A stretch of DNA of 64,000 nucleotides from Yamagishiella unicocca. Its lineage: Eukaryota; Chlorophyta; Chlorophyceae; Chlamydomonadales; Volvocaceae. Below the pieces are notes generated by a model, which was given only the letters and a program-made list of their open reading frames with translations, made no database searches and was not told the DNA's origin. This document shows, in pieces, positions 1 through 12,580 of the stretch; position 1 is the stretch's first letter, and each line of letters opens with the position of its first letter. Both the position numbers and the translations under genes were made by a program. Location: contig BDSL01000011.1 in NCBI GenBank assembly GCA_003116995.1, positions 1,054,001-1,118,000 of the forward strand. The letters are read 5' to 3'.

Positions 1-190
1 CGCCTTGTTTGCACCCGAGGAGCGCAGTTATCTGTGCAACAAGGCCAACTGCCTCTGCAAGTCCGCATCCTTCAATAAGGCATTCAGCCACTGGATGCTG
101 GGCACAGGATTACGGAGACCAATCGGTGTTGGAGACAGCCGTCAAGCGGTTATTATAACAGGCACTAGCACTGGCCGTGGATTATTGTAG
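1..190 (+). CDS. C-terminal end of a YlxR/DUF448-like protein (partial)
   Basis: The frame beginning at base 2 is open from the window edge to the TAG at 188-190. It contains the short pattern ERSYLCNKANCLCKSASFNKAF, of which the readable core is SYLCNKANCL followed by FNKAFSHWML. This resembles the family pattern of YlxR (DUF448), where an Arg-Gly/Ser-x-Tyr-Leu-Cys strand is followed by a Cys-containing helix and a basic helix ending near Ala/Leu. YlxR proteins are small RNA-binding proteins, plastid or mitochondrial in algae. Only the end of the domain is visible, the base composition is less GC-rich than the genes to the right, and everything after about codon 35 has no family likeness and could be read-through into an intron or UTR. 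The identification rests on a short match, so it is tentative. Confidence 0.35.
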   Translation, partial: ALFAPEERSYLCNKANCLCKSASFNKAFSHWMLGTGLRRPIGVGDSRQAVIITGTSTGRGLL

Positions 191-3100
191 CTTCGTTGAA
201 TACCTTCTGAAAGGTCCAGAACTTCAAAGTGTTCGCGCGTATATCGGTAAACGGGTACTACCGGTATTGCACGAGTACGCGTCGTACCTAAAGGTTTGGC
301 TGAGACTGAACAACCAATGCATAATGTGGGAGGCATGAACCGCCAAGATCCTTGACAACCCATCGTGGAATCGTACGGTATATCGTTGTTTCGCAAGGAC
401 ACAGCGAAGCGTTGCGCAAAGCTAATGCTGTCTCGGTCTCAGAAACTGTGTACATCAGCGGTGGGCTTGATGTCGGTGCCCTGAGTTTTAGGTGCGAAGA
501 TACCGTGCAGTACGTGTGTGGCCAAATGTGCTGCTGAGGGGTCCCAGCTTGCCGATGCTCCTGCGGGAGCTCCCTTTTATTCTCCTACTCCTTTCGGGGT
601 GGTTACTGGCCCGTTCTGGTTTGGGATCTTCTTGAGTCTGAGGTGGGGGTTTCCTGCTCGGCTTTTTAATGCGCTCTGCTGGTTGCTCTGGCTGAGGGGC
701 TGCATGGTCTGCAGTTGGTGTACTACTGATAGGGGGCCCATTTGGGCTATTTCGCCTTGGGTGGATGGTGCCGCTATTTGTTCTCTGGGCCCTGGTCAGG
801 GTTTTACGGTTTTAGGGTTTTAGGGCGGCCATTCCCGCAGATAGGTTCCTCACAGTCGGACTGAGCAGTGCATCATAGGCTGAGCCATGCACCATGCATC
901 CAATGCAAATACCGAATGTCGATAACAGCTCCGCCATTGTACAATTGTGGCGGCGTCCTCTTAGCCTTCCTGAATACGGGGCTTTGTTCAGGAGCTGAAT
1001 GAAATAGTTACCATTACAGTACGTGCCGTACACGAAGGCTTCCCAATGTGCTTGTTAAGGGCAGCGGTCCTTATGTTCCGTGCATGGAATTATCGCCTGC
1101 AACTCTCATTGATGCGTGGTCTGGCTTGCAGGTCAAGTGCGTCGAGAGCAGTAGGGACACCGGAAGAGGCGCGTGCAGCGGGCCGGCCGGTGCACGACTT
1201 ACAGCGTCATTTAGGCGGTCTCATGCCTCTCATACGATATTACACGCACGCAATAACTACGATCCAACTGCAGCACCTCGCAACACGACTGCACTAATCG
1301 ACTGCGTTTGTACTGATATACAACTTTCAATATGTAAGCGTCAAGGCAACAGACAACTCAACTTCTGCAGGCGAGCACGGAAGGGTGCCCTCATCAACCC
1401 CTAGTGGATAGGCCGAGGGTTGCAAGGCAGGCCGCGGCGCGGGACTGTTGGAGCATGGCCCTGCGTGCCTGCCATGCAGCCGCGTGTGCACAGCAGAGTC
1501 CGTCACATTCACCTCCGCGCCGCCTCTGAGCTCTGAACAAATTAACGATAAACGCGTCGGTACGGGCACGCCCGTGCACCCAACAGAGCGACTTGTAGGA
1601 CGCGTGTGAGCGTGCCCCCAAAGCCAGGCACGCACCCCCATTCCGCTTTCCGCACCCTCGCCCATAGCCAGGGAGTAGACACTGAGAGAAAGGGAGGCAG
1701 CGCAGCGTTCAGTTCCAAGGCGCCGTCCCTGTGGGCGGACCCACCAAACAAACAAAGGGTTTTTCAAAGCCAGCAAAACAGGGGCCCTCGACCCCCTGAA
1801 GCCCTGCTGCTCATCGGCGCGCGAGGCACGTGATATGGCGCTAGGGGCCGGGGCTGGATGGCAGTCAAGAGGGCGGCCCTCCCTTTTAGCCTCCCACCCC
1901 CCCACGCGCACAACTCCCTGTTAAGAACCAGGACGCGCGAGTACGCATACAGGCACGCGTACACAGACGAGCACAATCATAAGCACGCGCAGTTCCGATT
2001 CCATGTCATAGCCGCGTGCTCACCACCATGTAATGCGTATGCTATGAACACGCACGCACCGGCCGCTCAGTGTCAGGGACTCTTCATGACGGACATTTGA
2101 CGGACACAGTCACACGACGCACCACCCGTCGCAGTCGTGGGACACACACCTCCTTGGCTTCCCCCAAGTCGTCGAAAGCGCAAATGAGCGACAGCGGCAC
2201 CGCACTGCCCAGACGGCAGTGCAGTCACACAGCGGTACCGATGATTCCCATCGACGGTAACACACAGCACAGGGCCGGTTATGGCGGTCGCTTGAAGGCC
2301 CCGCGGCGCCCGCCACAAGCGCAGCCCACAGTACAACGTGCCCGACTCAACTATAGGGCGCGTTATGCATAGGCCAACAGCTCCGATACGCCCAATCGAC
2401 ACCCGCCGAATCATCCGCGCACCGACCCACAGTATTGCGACCCTCAGCAAAGTCACGCCCAATTCCCCGCCTCGGTGAGCCCTCCCTGGCGCACACACTG
2501 TTGCTGCGCGCCGCGCGCCGCCGGCGCTCCGCGAGCCAGCATCCCACTCACTTTGCCTTTCCATTCCGATTTCATCGCGACGTCACTGCCGTACAGGGTC
2601 GGTCAGTATTCCAAGGCACTGGCTTGCCCATGCATGCTGGCAGACGCCGTGTGCCCCTGGCGATCCCCACCCCGGGCCCTGGTGCGGAAGGCCCTTTGAG
2701 AGGGGGCCACTCTCCTCAAGCATAGCGCCGCCCCCTCGGATCACACCCACACAAGCACCACCCCGGGTTCGAACCCTCCCTTCCACCCCCACCTGCCGAT
2801 GCACCCACCACTCCTAAACCCCTCTCACCCTGCGGTGGCACAAACGAAAAACGGAAGCCAGCCGTACTTCACGAGTTCGAGCATACCCAAACGGCGCTGA
2901 AACCCACGTGGCCGCGGGACAGCCCACAGATCACATCCTCGCACCACTAAAACCCAGCGACCTTGGCGTCCTCTGCCAATCAGCCCGCCATTCATCTCAG
3001 CAGCAACCTGCAACGCACACACGCGCGGGATGACTACACAAGACAACACGCACCGCCGCCGTTGCTATCGTTCCCAGCAACACGGGTGGTACGCAGCAGC

Positions 3101-3510
3101 AGCCGCACTCAGCTGACGTTGTAGTCGTCGGCGAACCTGCAAATCCTTTCGCGCGTCCTGGCCGTGGTCGGCTGTCCCACCCGCACCGCGTCTCGTCGAG
3201 TACCCGACCCTCCATCCAGCCTGAGCCCTCACTGCGGAATGAATTGCGACCCGAGGTGCGCGGGCAGCCAACCCACCATCGAAACTCCCTGGAGTGAGGT
3301 GGTCGAGTGAGCTTTCGAAGCAAACCACATAAATGGAAAAAGCCCGTCACGAGGACGCGTGGCAACAGGCGCCTTGCGCCCGCTGCCCGGCGCCAGCCGT
3401 CAAGGTAGCCCTATGCCAAAACCCCGCAGCGGCACCCTCCTCCGTTGCGGCGCCGGTTTCGGGGCTGCGAGCCGCCGGACTCCCGAGTCCCCTTGTGAGG
3501 GAAGGGCGCG
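191..3510. other. No gene recognised; spacer and probable 3' UTR of the SAM-domain gene
   Basis: Both strands were read. Open frames here are short, overlap one another on both strands and show no family resemblance or consistent splice structure. The part nearest 3,511 is presumably the 3' UTR of the minus-strand SAM-domain gene, but I found no minus-strand TGTAA close to it (the nearest TTACA on the plus strand lies near 1,198). The stretch 540-830 is T/G-rich and ends in the telomere-like repeat listed separately. Confidence 0.5.
802..825 (+). repeat. Interstitial telomere-type repeat, three units
   Basis: Three adjacent 8-bp units: TTTTACGG at 802-809, then two perfect TTTTAGGG units at 810-825. 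TTTTAGGG is the telomere repeat described for Chlamydomonas. The array is too short to be a chromosome end, and sequence continues normally on both sides. Confidence 0.7.
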
Positions 3511-6500
3511 TTAGCGCGCCGACCTCGCCCGGCCGTACATTACTGATGACTCCAGGATTTCCTTCTCCTTCTGCACCTTGTCATGCGCCAGTTTCTCCGC
3601 CTTTGCGCGCCGCTTGGCGGCGTCGTCCACCAGCCGCTCGAAGAAGCTCTCGATGCGGGTCGACTCGATCTTGCGCCGACTGGGCGCCAGCGAGTTGTAG
3701 GCCTGGCGCAGCTTGCGGTCGCGCTCCTCCAGGTCCTTCTGCGTGAACTCAATGAACTTTTGGGTGCGGATCTGCAGCGGAAAAGGCGGTCGGAAAAGGC
3801 CGGGGGGGGGGGAGGTTTCGGTCATTGAGCGCAGCCGTCGCAAGTGATGGGGAGGAGGAAAGAGGAAAGGGATCGGTGGGAGGGCCGCCGGGCTGAAGGT
3901 GTGGTGGAACGTTGGAACCGCAAAGTGAAATCTTCCGCACCCAGGCTGCAAACCCATACGGCCCCGGATTACTCATACGGCCCCGGACAACCCATACGGC
4001 CAAGCCATTCGCCAGTGGCCGGTTGTCCGCCTCACCGCGCGATACACCGCCATGCGCTTGGGCTTGGGCGCCAGCGACACCAGGCGGCGCAGGTCGTCCT
4101 CGCGGCACTTGCCCAGCAGCCGCACGGTGAACTCCACGAAATCCATCGGGGCGGGGGCACCGGGGGGCTGCAGGGACTCCTGGGACCGGCCGCCGTCTGT
4201 GATGTGGTGTGGGGAGACCCGGAGGCAGGAGGGGCGAGGGGCGGGGGTTAGGGGCTGACACAGAGCTCGGAGTTGCGGAAGGTGTTGCGGAAGGTTGGGA
4301 CGTGATGATGGGGGCCCATGTAGGAAGGTAAGTGCAGCCAGCTCGTTTCTTCGCTCCGTGGCCCTCCCCTGCGCCACCCAACTCAGGCGCGCGCTCCCTC
4401 GACCTTTGCATGTCTGCCCTTTCGCCGCGCGCCCCGCTCCAATCCAAACCCTGCCTCCCCGCCCCCCTCCCTGGTCCAAGCCTCACCGCCCATGCGCTTC
4501 ATCTCCTGCTCCATCAGGCCCGCCAGGCCGTCCGCGTCCCAGGGGTGTGAGAACCAGTTGATGTCGCACTTGTAGCCAGCGGCGCGCTCCTGAAGGGTGA
4601 AAAGGACAGGGCGACAGCGAGTGCCGGTAAGGAAGGTGAGCACCAAGAGGTGTGGACCAGGAATGTCCACACCCGTGAATGGGGCCCAGCGTTCCATGCC
4701 CGGCCACGCACCTCAGGCTTGTCGCGCACTCGCTCCCACCACGCGTCGAAGCGTTTGCGGTACTCGAGGGCGCGCCTGCGTGGGGAAGGCACGAGGGTTG
4801 CGAAGCGTGTTAACAGGGCAGGGAGGACGGCTGCATCGCTTTTGGGAAAATACTGTGGACCGAGAGCTGATAGGTCTTCAGGGTTCCTCATATTGCCCTC
4901 GCTCGGATTCCGTCTATGGTGCCTGTTCGCCGCTGCTCTTCCCGCACCCAAACTTCCCAACCCAACCGCCTTTGCCATCGGCCCTTCTCGCGGCCGTTTT
5001 CCTGGAAGGCCCGATGCTCTTCACTGCGCCGCCCCGTGCATGCCTTTATCGCAGCCCGGTCGAGGCGAAATCCACGTAGCGCAAAACCTGGCATTGCCAT
5101 CGCCCACACCCATACACCTCTTTCACCCGAGAACAATGCACGGTTTGATTGGTACCGGCAACACAAACACATTCGCAAACGCGAGCGTCACAACCCCGTT
5201 CGATCGGCTGCTCACTCTAGCAGGCGGTCCAGCAGGTCGGGATCGATGGCGTCGTCCGAGGCGTTCCCATCGCCGTCGCGCCAGCCCAGAAGCGCAAAGA
5301 ACTTGGCCGCCTCGTCCAGGTCCTCCTTGTCCTTGCCGCCCGGCAGATACTGCGAGCCCAGCGTCTGGTTGATCCACTTCTTCTCAAGAGCCTGAGCGCG
5401 TAAAGGGCCAAACGCGGGACACTCAGCTACAGCCGCGATGGGAGCCGCCCTTTCTGTGCTACAGAAACTCCCCACCCGTCACCCCCCAGCCCGCTTGTCG
5501 GCCCCCGGCTGGCGCTCGCTGCCCCGCGCTCTCTGCGCCGCGGCCCACCTTGGCCCTGCTGTTCTTGGCCTTGAGGTCTGAGCGGTAGCGCTCCATGAAG
5601 GACAGCGACCGCAGCGCCGTCGCCATCGCGGCGATCTTGGCGGTGCCTTTGGCCGCGCGGATGGGTCCGTCGCGCAGGCCGGCCTCCCGCCAGCTCTCGC
5701 CGGTGCACAGCTTGTCAAGAGCCTGGGGTGCACCGGGCGGGAGGGGGCGGGCGGGACGGGCGGGTGAAGCTGAAGGCCCGTAGGACGGGATGCGGAGCAG
5801 ACCTGATACTCATAATACAGAGGTAGTAGCGGGGCGGGGTGAGCTCAGGGCAGCGGGGGGGGAAGACGGGGTGAGCTCAGGGCAGCGCGAGGGGGGAGGC
5901 AGTGCGCGGAGGGGACGGAGGGAGGGGGAGGGGGTTGCGGGGCACGGCACGTACCTCGTCAATCTGCACTTCGTACTCCCCGGCGTCGGCCTCCAAGGTG
6001 ATGTGGCAGCGGCTCTGCAGGTGCTCCGAGACCAGCTGCATGTCCGAGTCGCCAGCAAGCGGATTCCCGGCGCCGTCGCTGTGGTAGCGCCGCTCCAGCT
6101 CCTTGCGGCCCTGCTCACGCTTCCGCAGGTCGTTGTTGAGGCGGTCCAGGAAGGAGTTGACGGCGCCCGAGTTCTCGCCGTACTCGCCGCCACCCATCAG
6201 CTTCTTGCTCTCAATGTTGGCGCACCGAGGCTGGAAGGTCAGATCGACGGTTTCGGGGTCGCCGGGACGGGCGAAGCGCTCGGGGTTCCAGTTGTTGTGC
6301 TGCGGAAGGCACCCGGCACGGAGGGGAAGGGAACACGGCGGGGACACGTTCGGACGAGTTTCGGTTCCGTCCTGACATTCGGCGTAAGCAGGGAGTCCGT
6401 CCCTGCCGCACCACCACCACCACCGCCCAGGGCCCCGCCGGCTCCTCCATTAGCCCAACCAACCCGCCTCCGGCGCCAACGCCCAGGGTGCCGTACGTCC

Positions 6501-9500
6501 GTACCTTGGTGCCGTTGCCCACGTGGCGCCAGGGGATGCGCGCCCCCGAGTCCACGCCGCCCGACAGCTCGAACGCCGCGCGGTTCTTCTTCTCGATTTC
6601 CACCAGCAGCCCGCGGATGTGGCTGACCTCGTCCGAGGACAGGGTGGCCGTGTACTTGAGCTGCTCAGCAAGCGCGCGGTGCTGCTCCGCGCGGGCCTGT
6701 AGGGAGGGACAGGTCACCAGGTTTGAGTTCGAGCCGGGGCGTCAAGGCCGGAGCTGATTCCGCTGCCGCCGCCTGGCCCCCGCCGGCCGGCGCCCGCGTC
6801 GCGGTCAGTCATCCCTCCGGACCCCTTCCTGCGAGCCGCAATGGGCAAGGTCGCGGCATAAACGCCTTCCCCAAAACCACGTGTAAGGCTATGCCATTTC
6901 CCGTATACCGGTACACCCAAACCACCGCCAACCGATCCGCGGCGTAACCACCGGAGGAGGATCAACCCACCTGCGCGCGGTCCAGCTCGAACAGCAGCTT
7001 AGCGCGCTGCTCGTATACCGTGACCTTGCCCATGGCGGGTCCCAGGAAGGGGTCCGGAGGGATGACCGAACGCGATGCGGACGCCGGCCGACGGGGACCA
7101 GGCGGCGGCAGCGTCAGTGCGCCCGGCATGGCGCTGGACGGCCGCGGGCGCGCCCGCGGGGCGGTGCTTGACCGCTGCATCTCGTGCCTGCCATCGTCGT
7201 CCTCCTCGCCGCGGCCCACCCGGTCGCGCTGCGCCTCCTTGTAGCTCTTGATCAGGTTGGCGGCCGCGTCCAGGATGGCGCAGCGGTGACCCATGGGTCC
7301 GATGCCCATCTCGGATTTGAGCTGCGAGTCGGTGAGCTGCAGCAGCAGCCGGCCGTCCACGCAGTGGTGCAGGAAGCGCCGGCGGTACTGTCCCAGACCC
7401 AGGAACTCGACCCAGGTAGCCACATCCACCGGTTCCCATGTGGCCGGGTGCTTGCGAGTCAGGCCGTCAACCAGGGCCGACTGGCGGTCTCGCGGCGCGG
7501 CCGACATGGGTCGCGGCCGGTTGAGGCCGCCCTCCGGGGCGTCGCTGCGGCGGGGGTTGAAGGGCCGCGGCGCGCCGGGGCCCGGCACGCGTACGGCGCC
7601 CTCGTTCCACTCGGCGCCGTCAGCGCCATCCGCCAGGGAGCCGCTGCGGACCGATGAGGTGCGCTGCGGCTGCTGGCGGCTGTCGCCGCCGTCGGTGCTG
7701 ACGTCATCAGGCGCGTCGGCGGGCAGGCGGCGGAACACTGAGCCGCCGCCGCCGCCGCGGCGGCTGCCCGGCGTGGTGCCGTCGCTGGGCTGTCCGTGGA
7801 AGATGCTGCCGCTGGCGCTGATGTTGGCGGCGGCGCCGCTGGCGCTGCGGGCGACGGAGCTGCTGGTGGCGCCATCGCCGTCGTGCTGTGACGCGTCGGC
7901 GTCGCCGCCGCGGACAGACGGCGACTGGCGGCCGCTGTTGCTCGGGGCGTCGAACTCCTGGCTGTAGCCGCTGCCGCTGCCCCGGGACGCTACTGCCGCC
8001 GGCGGGCCACTGCGGCTGGACTGGCGGCTGGACGCAGACAGCGGACGGCTGCCCTGGCGCTTGGACGTTGCACTGGTCGCCGACGTCACCGGCACGCTCT
8101 CGCTGGCCGAACCCTCCGAATCATCCTCCGCCGCCTCCTCATCGAAGCTGTCGTCGCCGTACCCGTCGTCGCCGTCATCAGCCGTCTTTGCCGCCTCCGA
8201 GGAGCTGGCCGTCTTCACGGTAGACGAGGGCGCAGCCGAGCGGCCCGAACGCATCGATAAACCAGACACGGACGGGTCGCCGACTTTACTGCGTGACTTC
8301 GTGCTGGCAGCGGTGGTCACGCCGGAGCGGGTGCTGGCGGCGTCGTCGCCGCCGACGCGGCTTTGGCTCAGGCTTACGGCGGCTGTCGCCTCACCCTCAC
8401 CGTCCACCTCAGAGCCGTCGCTGTCGGCTGCGTCCTTGTGCGACGCAACGGACTGGCGCAGCGAGCTGGCGAAGGAGGACCGCCGCCGAGGGGGCGTCGA
8501 AACCGGGGCCTCCTCGTCGTCCTTATCGTACGATGTGCCGCTGAGGCCGCTGGGGCGCGCGGAGCGGCCCCCTCCCGCCTCCGACGCCAGCCGACTCGCC
8601 GCCACGGACGACGCCTTGCCGCGCCGCTCCGAAGCCGCGTCCGAGAAGGCGATGGACGCGTTGCCGTCAATGTCGGCGGAGAAGCTGGCGCCGGGGTTCA
8701 CCTCGGACGGCTTGCGGCTGCTGGCAGCAATGCTAGCTGCGCGGGCGCGCTGCGAAGGCGCACGGCTCGGGTGGTCCGACGGCGCCACGGAGGCGTCGTC
8801 GTCGTCATCGTCGGCGCCCTTGCCGGGCATGCTGAAGCCGCTGAAGCCCATGTTGCTCTCCGAGCCGCCGCCGCCGCCGCCGCCGCGGGCGCTAGTGACG
8901 GAGGGGGCGCGCTGCGACGCCGCAGTGGCGCTGCGCGGCTTGCTGGGCCGGTCTGAGGGTGCAACGGACGAGTCATCATCGTCGTCGGCCGCCACGCTGC
9001 CTCCCAGGCTCGACTCCGCTCCCAACCGGCTGCCGCCGTGGCCGCTTGCGAGCGACGGTGAGCGGTACGCGGCAGCCTGCGCCTGGGAGCTGCGGGACTT
9101 GCTGGGCCGGTCGGAGGCGGCCACGGAGGCGTTGCCGTCATCGTCGGCGTCTGCCAGGCCGAAATTAGCCTCCGAAGCAAGGCGGCTGTCAGCGCCGCGG
9201 CCGCTGGTGTAGGAGGCGCGCTGCGAGGGGGCCGGCGAGATGCGAGGCTTGCTGGTGCGCTCGGAGCCCGCGATGGAGGGCTGCCGCTCCGCCTCTACAC
9301 CGAAGGCGAAGTTGGCCTCCGATGGGGTGCGGCTGGTGACGGACGGGGCGCGCTGTGACGGCGCCGGCGAGGCACGAGGCTTGCTGGCACGGTCCGAAGC
9401 GGCGTCAGAGAAGGCTATGGATGCATTGCCCACGTCGTCCTTTTCGGGAAGACCGGATTCGCCGCCGTTGCTGTTCGATGTTCGACGGCTGCCGTCGGCA

Positions 9501-9721
9501 CCGCCGCGGGCGCTGGTGACGGAGGGGGGGCGCTGCGACGCCGCAGTCGTGCTGCGCGGCTTGCTGGGCCGCTCCGACGCAGCGTCAGAGAACGCAATGG
9601 AAGCGTTCCCGTCCATCCCTGAGACGTCCAGGCCTGGGCGTGGTGGTTGCGAGCTTGAACTAGACCGCATGCTTGTCTCAACGGCCACGTTGGGCTTTGG
9701 TGATACGCCAGCCTCGTCAAG
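3511..9721 (-). CDS. SAM-domain, Ser-rich repeat and coiled-coil protein (5' end not found)
   Basis: Minus-strand gene of at least nine exons: 9721-6971, 6696-6505, 6299-5955, 5722-5549, 5391-5216, 4775-4712, 4589-4487, 4167-4036, 3771-3511 (TAA at 3511-3513). The large first visible exon encodes about 400 residues of Ser/Ala-rich repeats, then acidic and Ser-rich sequence, then a SAM (sterile alpha motif) domain at about 7,240-7,440 with the core WVEFLGLGQYRRRF and LTDSQLKSEMGI. Later exons are charged and helical, suiting coiled coils. SAM domains mediate protein-protein or RNA contacts; a cytoskeletal or axonemal scaffold is possible, but nothing seen proves it. The left boundary of exon 9721 looks like an acceptor (CCATGGCAG), so a 5' exon with the start codon is missing from my model. 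The exon ending at 4487 (phase 1) does not join the exon at 4167 (phase 0), so a small exon is probably overlooked. Confidence 0.75.
8550..9610 (-). repeat. Degenerate protein-level tandem repeat, about seven copies
   Basis: Within the large exon of the SAM-domain gene, about seven copies of a 35-50 residue unit occur. Each has an acidic lead (DDDG or DIDG), NASIAFSDAASER or a variant (NASVAASDRPSK, SSVAPSDRPSKPR), then PSKPR, then SQRAPSVTSARGG. The two copies nearest the N terminus and one further in keep the full NASIAFSDAAS core; the middle copies have shortened cores with extended Asp runs. The Arg/Lys-x-x-Ser spacing and flanking acidic residues make the units plausible phosphorylation targets (inference). 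Confidence 0.75.
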
Positions 9722-12580
9722 CTGCCATGGGTAAGGGGGAAATAGAGTTTGCAAGAGCGACGATGCCTAACAATGCCATGCTGTCGCCGGAGTAGCTGGC
9801 TATCCACTACACGAAGCTCAGGCAGGGCAATACTGCAACGCAATGTTGCCTGTAATAAGTTACAGCGACTGCCGAACGCGCGTCCACCTAGGCGACCTGA
9901 CCGCTGACCCAAAAAACAGCTCATCACGACAACTAAGCTTTTAACCATCATTATAACATTCAGGGTCCTACGTTAAACCCGTGTTCCCTGAAGTTTAACA
10001 TTATGGCACCACGTGCGTGAATGCAAGCTATGCTGGCCCATTCTTACCCGGCTTTGCGAAAGGCTGGCGTCGCGGTCAGTCTGGATTAGGGACAAGGGCA
10101 AATGGAAGAATAGGACTCGGTTAGGTGCACAGGTAAAAGCCAGAGAGCACCAAACAGCGGAGGCCGCGGCAACGAAACCCTTGGCAGGCCCCCAACAGCG
10201 GGACCGTTTGTACCAATGAAGCGATGAGTGATAGACAGGGAGGCTTGCTGGGCAAAGGACGGACAGTTTTCGGCGGGCCGCGTATGAAATCCTCTAAGTC
10301 TAAGTCGAACGCTTCTGCAGGGTGGCCTCATCAACTCAATCCCTTCCAGTCTTACCATGTTAAGATCACTATGCCTTTAAATGCAGGGCAGAAAGTCACG
10401 GTGTTGCCTAACAGGCATTCATTAGACGCAAAATTCTTTATGGCAGAAGTAGTTCGAGCATCAACAGCATGAGTGCATGCACCGTTTTTGGCGATTACCG
10501 TGTAAGAAGCTAATGTTTCTAACTCGTAGGGACCGCCTAACACATCACCTCGAAGGCAGTTAACGCCGTATTGGATCGCGGTGCTGTACGGATGTGGCTG
10601 GTTTCGCCTTGCTCATCGACCTTCGAAGGGACGGCGAGCTGTACCATTGCAGGCCTTTTATGTTGGTGATATTTACCGGAATGCCTTTCTGGCCAAACTA
10701 CGGCATCGCGCGGCCCACGGCTGCCAAAACCTATCGCGTGTCCGCCTATCGCGTACCAGCCTACCTTAAACGTGGACGCAGGTCAGACGGGCACCCCTAA
10801 CGTTGTCGTTGTAATCCCAAGATATTGCTCAGGATAGCGTCAGCAAAAACATGCCTCGAAGTGAACCAGGGGAACGACACAGCGAGACACAGCAGACACA
10901 GCAACAGCGCATCAGGGTGATCAGGGCGCAGCATGTGGCCACATCAGCGGACCTCCCCCTCACGAGACTTTAAGAACTTAACCCAGTCCGGCTGTGTATT
11001 GGGCTCTCCGAGCCGTCGTGCCTGGTCGTGCTTTGAGGTCCTTATGTTGGAATGTGTTGTCCCCCGTTTGCCGATCCGTGACCCCTTGCCATCCCTCGCC
11101 CAATAGCAGTCAATCCCTCGTCAACCTGCCCCAAGTCTGGGCATCAGGTTGCACAAAAGGGGATGCTAGTGAAATCGATGCTTACAAAACCCTGGGATGT
11201 GGCAGGGCGGTAGCCGCGACTTGGCCCTACTTGGCAGTCATTGCTGACGCTGCGCCTGAATGGCCCGTGTCCGCCCGACCATATGCGATCTGTATTTGAT
11301 GAGCGCCAAGGCCCTGACGAATTTGCGCGATACACTAGCAGCATACATGCACATTTTCCACCAAGACTCAGTGCGTCATTGGCCTTGGGCTTTGCGAAAG
11401 ACTGATTGCCGTGCCGATGACGCCCCGTAGTTACCCATAGCCTATGCCCCTCAGTGCCTCCATTTTGCTGACAGATTGTGAATGAGCTGCGCACAGCTGC
11501 CATGCTTGTCAAATGCCGGTGCTAAATCCCGGTCACAAATGCCCTACGTCTGCGGCAAAGTTGTGGCCCTAGGCATTACCTGCCCCCAGCTGCCGGGGCC
11601 TTCACTCCCCCTTCAGGGCCGCAACGCGCACACCCTTCACCAGTCCGCTGTTGCTCCTCTACCTTCACTCCACGCCCCCGTTGTTGACTCGCAGCAAATC
11701 GCTTTGCCCAGTTACCGTACGTACATCGAAATGCGAGTTGCTGTCCGATGTCGCACGTTGCATGTGCCGCGGCCGGCACCCGAAGTGCCGATGTGTAAAC
11801 AGCGAAACGGGTGATCACAACATGGCGGCAGAGGGAGGAAGAAGCGAGGACATGGCTGCCAATTACACGAGGCGCAGGGTCCGCGTAGGGTCCGGACTTC
11901 GCCAAAAGCTCCGCAGTTTGTGCGCATGTTCGTGCGCCGCGCCGCTTCACTGGGGGATGTCACGTGCCATCCATCCATGCGCAGGTGCAATCACAGCACC
12001 ATTAACCACCTTGACGCCCTCGACACACAGCTCCCTGCTGCGGCAGCAGCAGCTTGGTTGCAGCCGCTGGAACCGCCTTCCCATCACCCGCTACGCCTCG
12101 TCTCTTTCTCGCCGTCAGGTCCCTCGGACCCTGCTCGCCAAAACACACGTCGCTCTCCTCGATGCGCCCTTCATCCCAATCCCCGCTCCCAACCACATGT
12201 GCCGGCGCGCCGGACCCTACGAGCACCAGGCTGCCACTGCAGTGACGTCCGCCCAAGCCGCGCGGCTCTGCGGCTGCCAACGTCAGCGGCGAGAGCCGCA
12301 GCCCCTAACGTGCTGTACAGCCTCCGCTGGAGCTCCTGCAGAGCGGCAGGCGTTCACGTACACAACTCCGCGGTCGGCCGCAGTGCACGCTGGCTATTTC
12401 CACAACGCTGGCGGTGCGCTGGACCGTGGCGACAGGCCGTAGTGTCAAAGCTTTATTGCAGCTCCGATGCGAGGCGCGCACGCAGGGTTACGGCAGCCTC
12501 GCCCGATCCTGCTCCAACTCGGCCAACCGACATACCAGGTCGCCGCGCCTTTCGCATCCTCAACGTCCTCGGCCGCTGTC
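9722..12580. other. No gene recognised; 5' region of the SAM gene and 3' region of LEU1L
   Basis: Between two minus-strand genes. It must hold the unlocated 5' exon(s) and promoter of the SAM-domain gene and the 3' UTR of LEU1L. Base composition is more mixed than in the flanking genes, and no open frame shows a family match. One minus-strand frame at 10,352-10,543 looks less random than the rest but has no visible splice context. Confidence 0.45.
11863..11867 (-). terminator. Candidate poly(A) signal (TGTAA) for LEU1L
   Basis: TTACA on the plus strand reads TGTAA on the minus strand, the usual green-algal polyadenylation signal. It lies about 710 bases beyond the LEU1L stop codon, a plausible Chlamydomonas 3' UTR length. 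Apart from one overlapping the stop codon itself, I saw no nearer TGTAA. Confidence 0.35.

Noticed and set aside
2755..2785. GGTTCGAACCC resembling a tRNA T-arm/B box
   Set aside because: No A box, anticodon arm or acceptor stem can be folded at the right distance upstream; it is just a palindromic TTCGAA.
5790..6626. 278-codon plus-strand frame
   Set aside because: Antisense to two exons and an intron of the SAM-domain gene, with low-complexity composition.
8061..9212. 383-codon plus-strand frame
   Set aside because: Antisense shadow of the Ser-rich repeat exon of the SAM-domain gene; GC-rich third positions suppress stops on the opposite strand.
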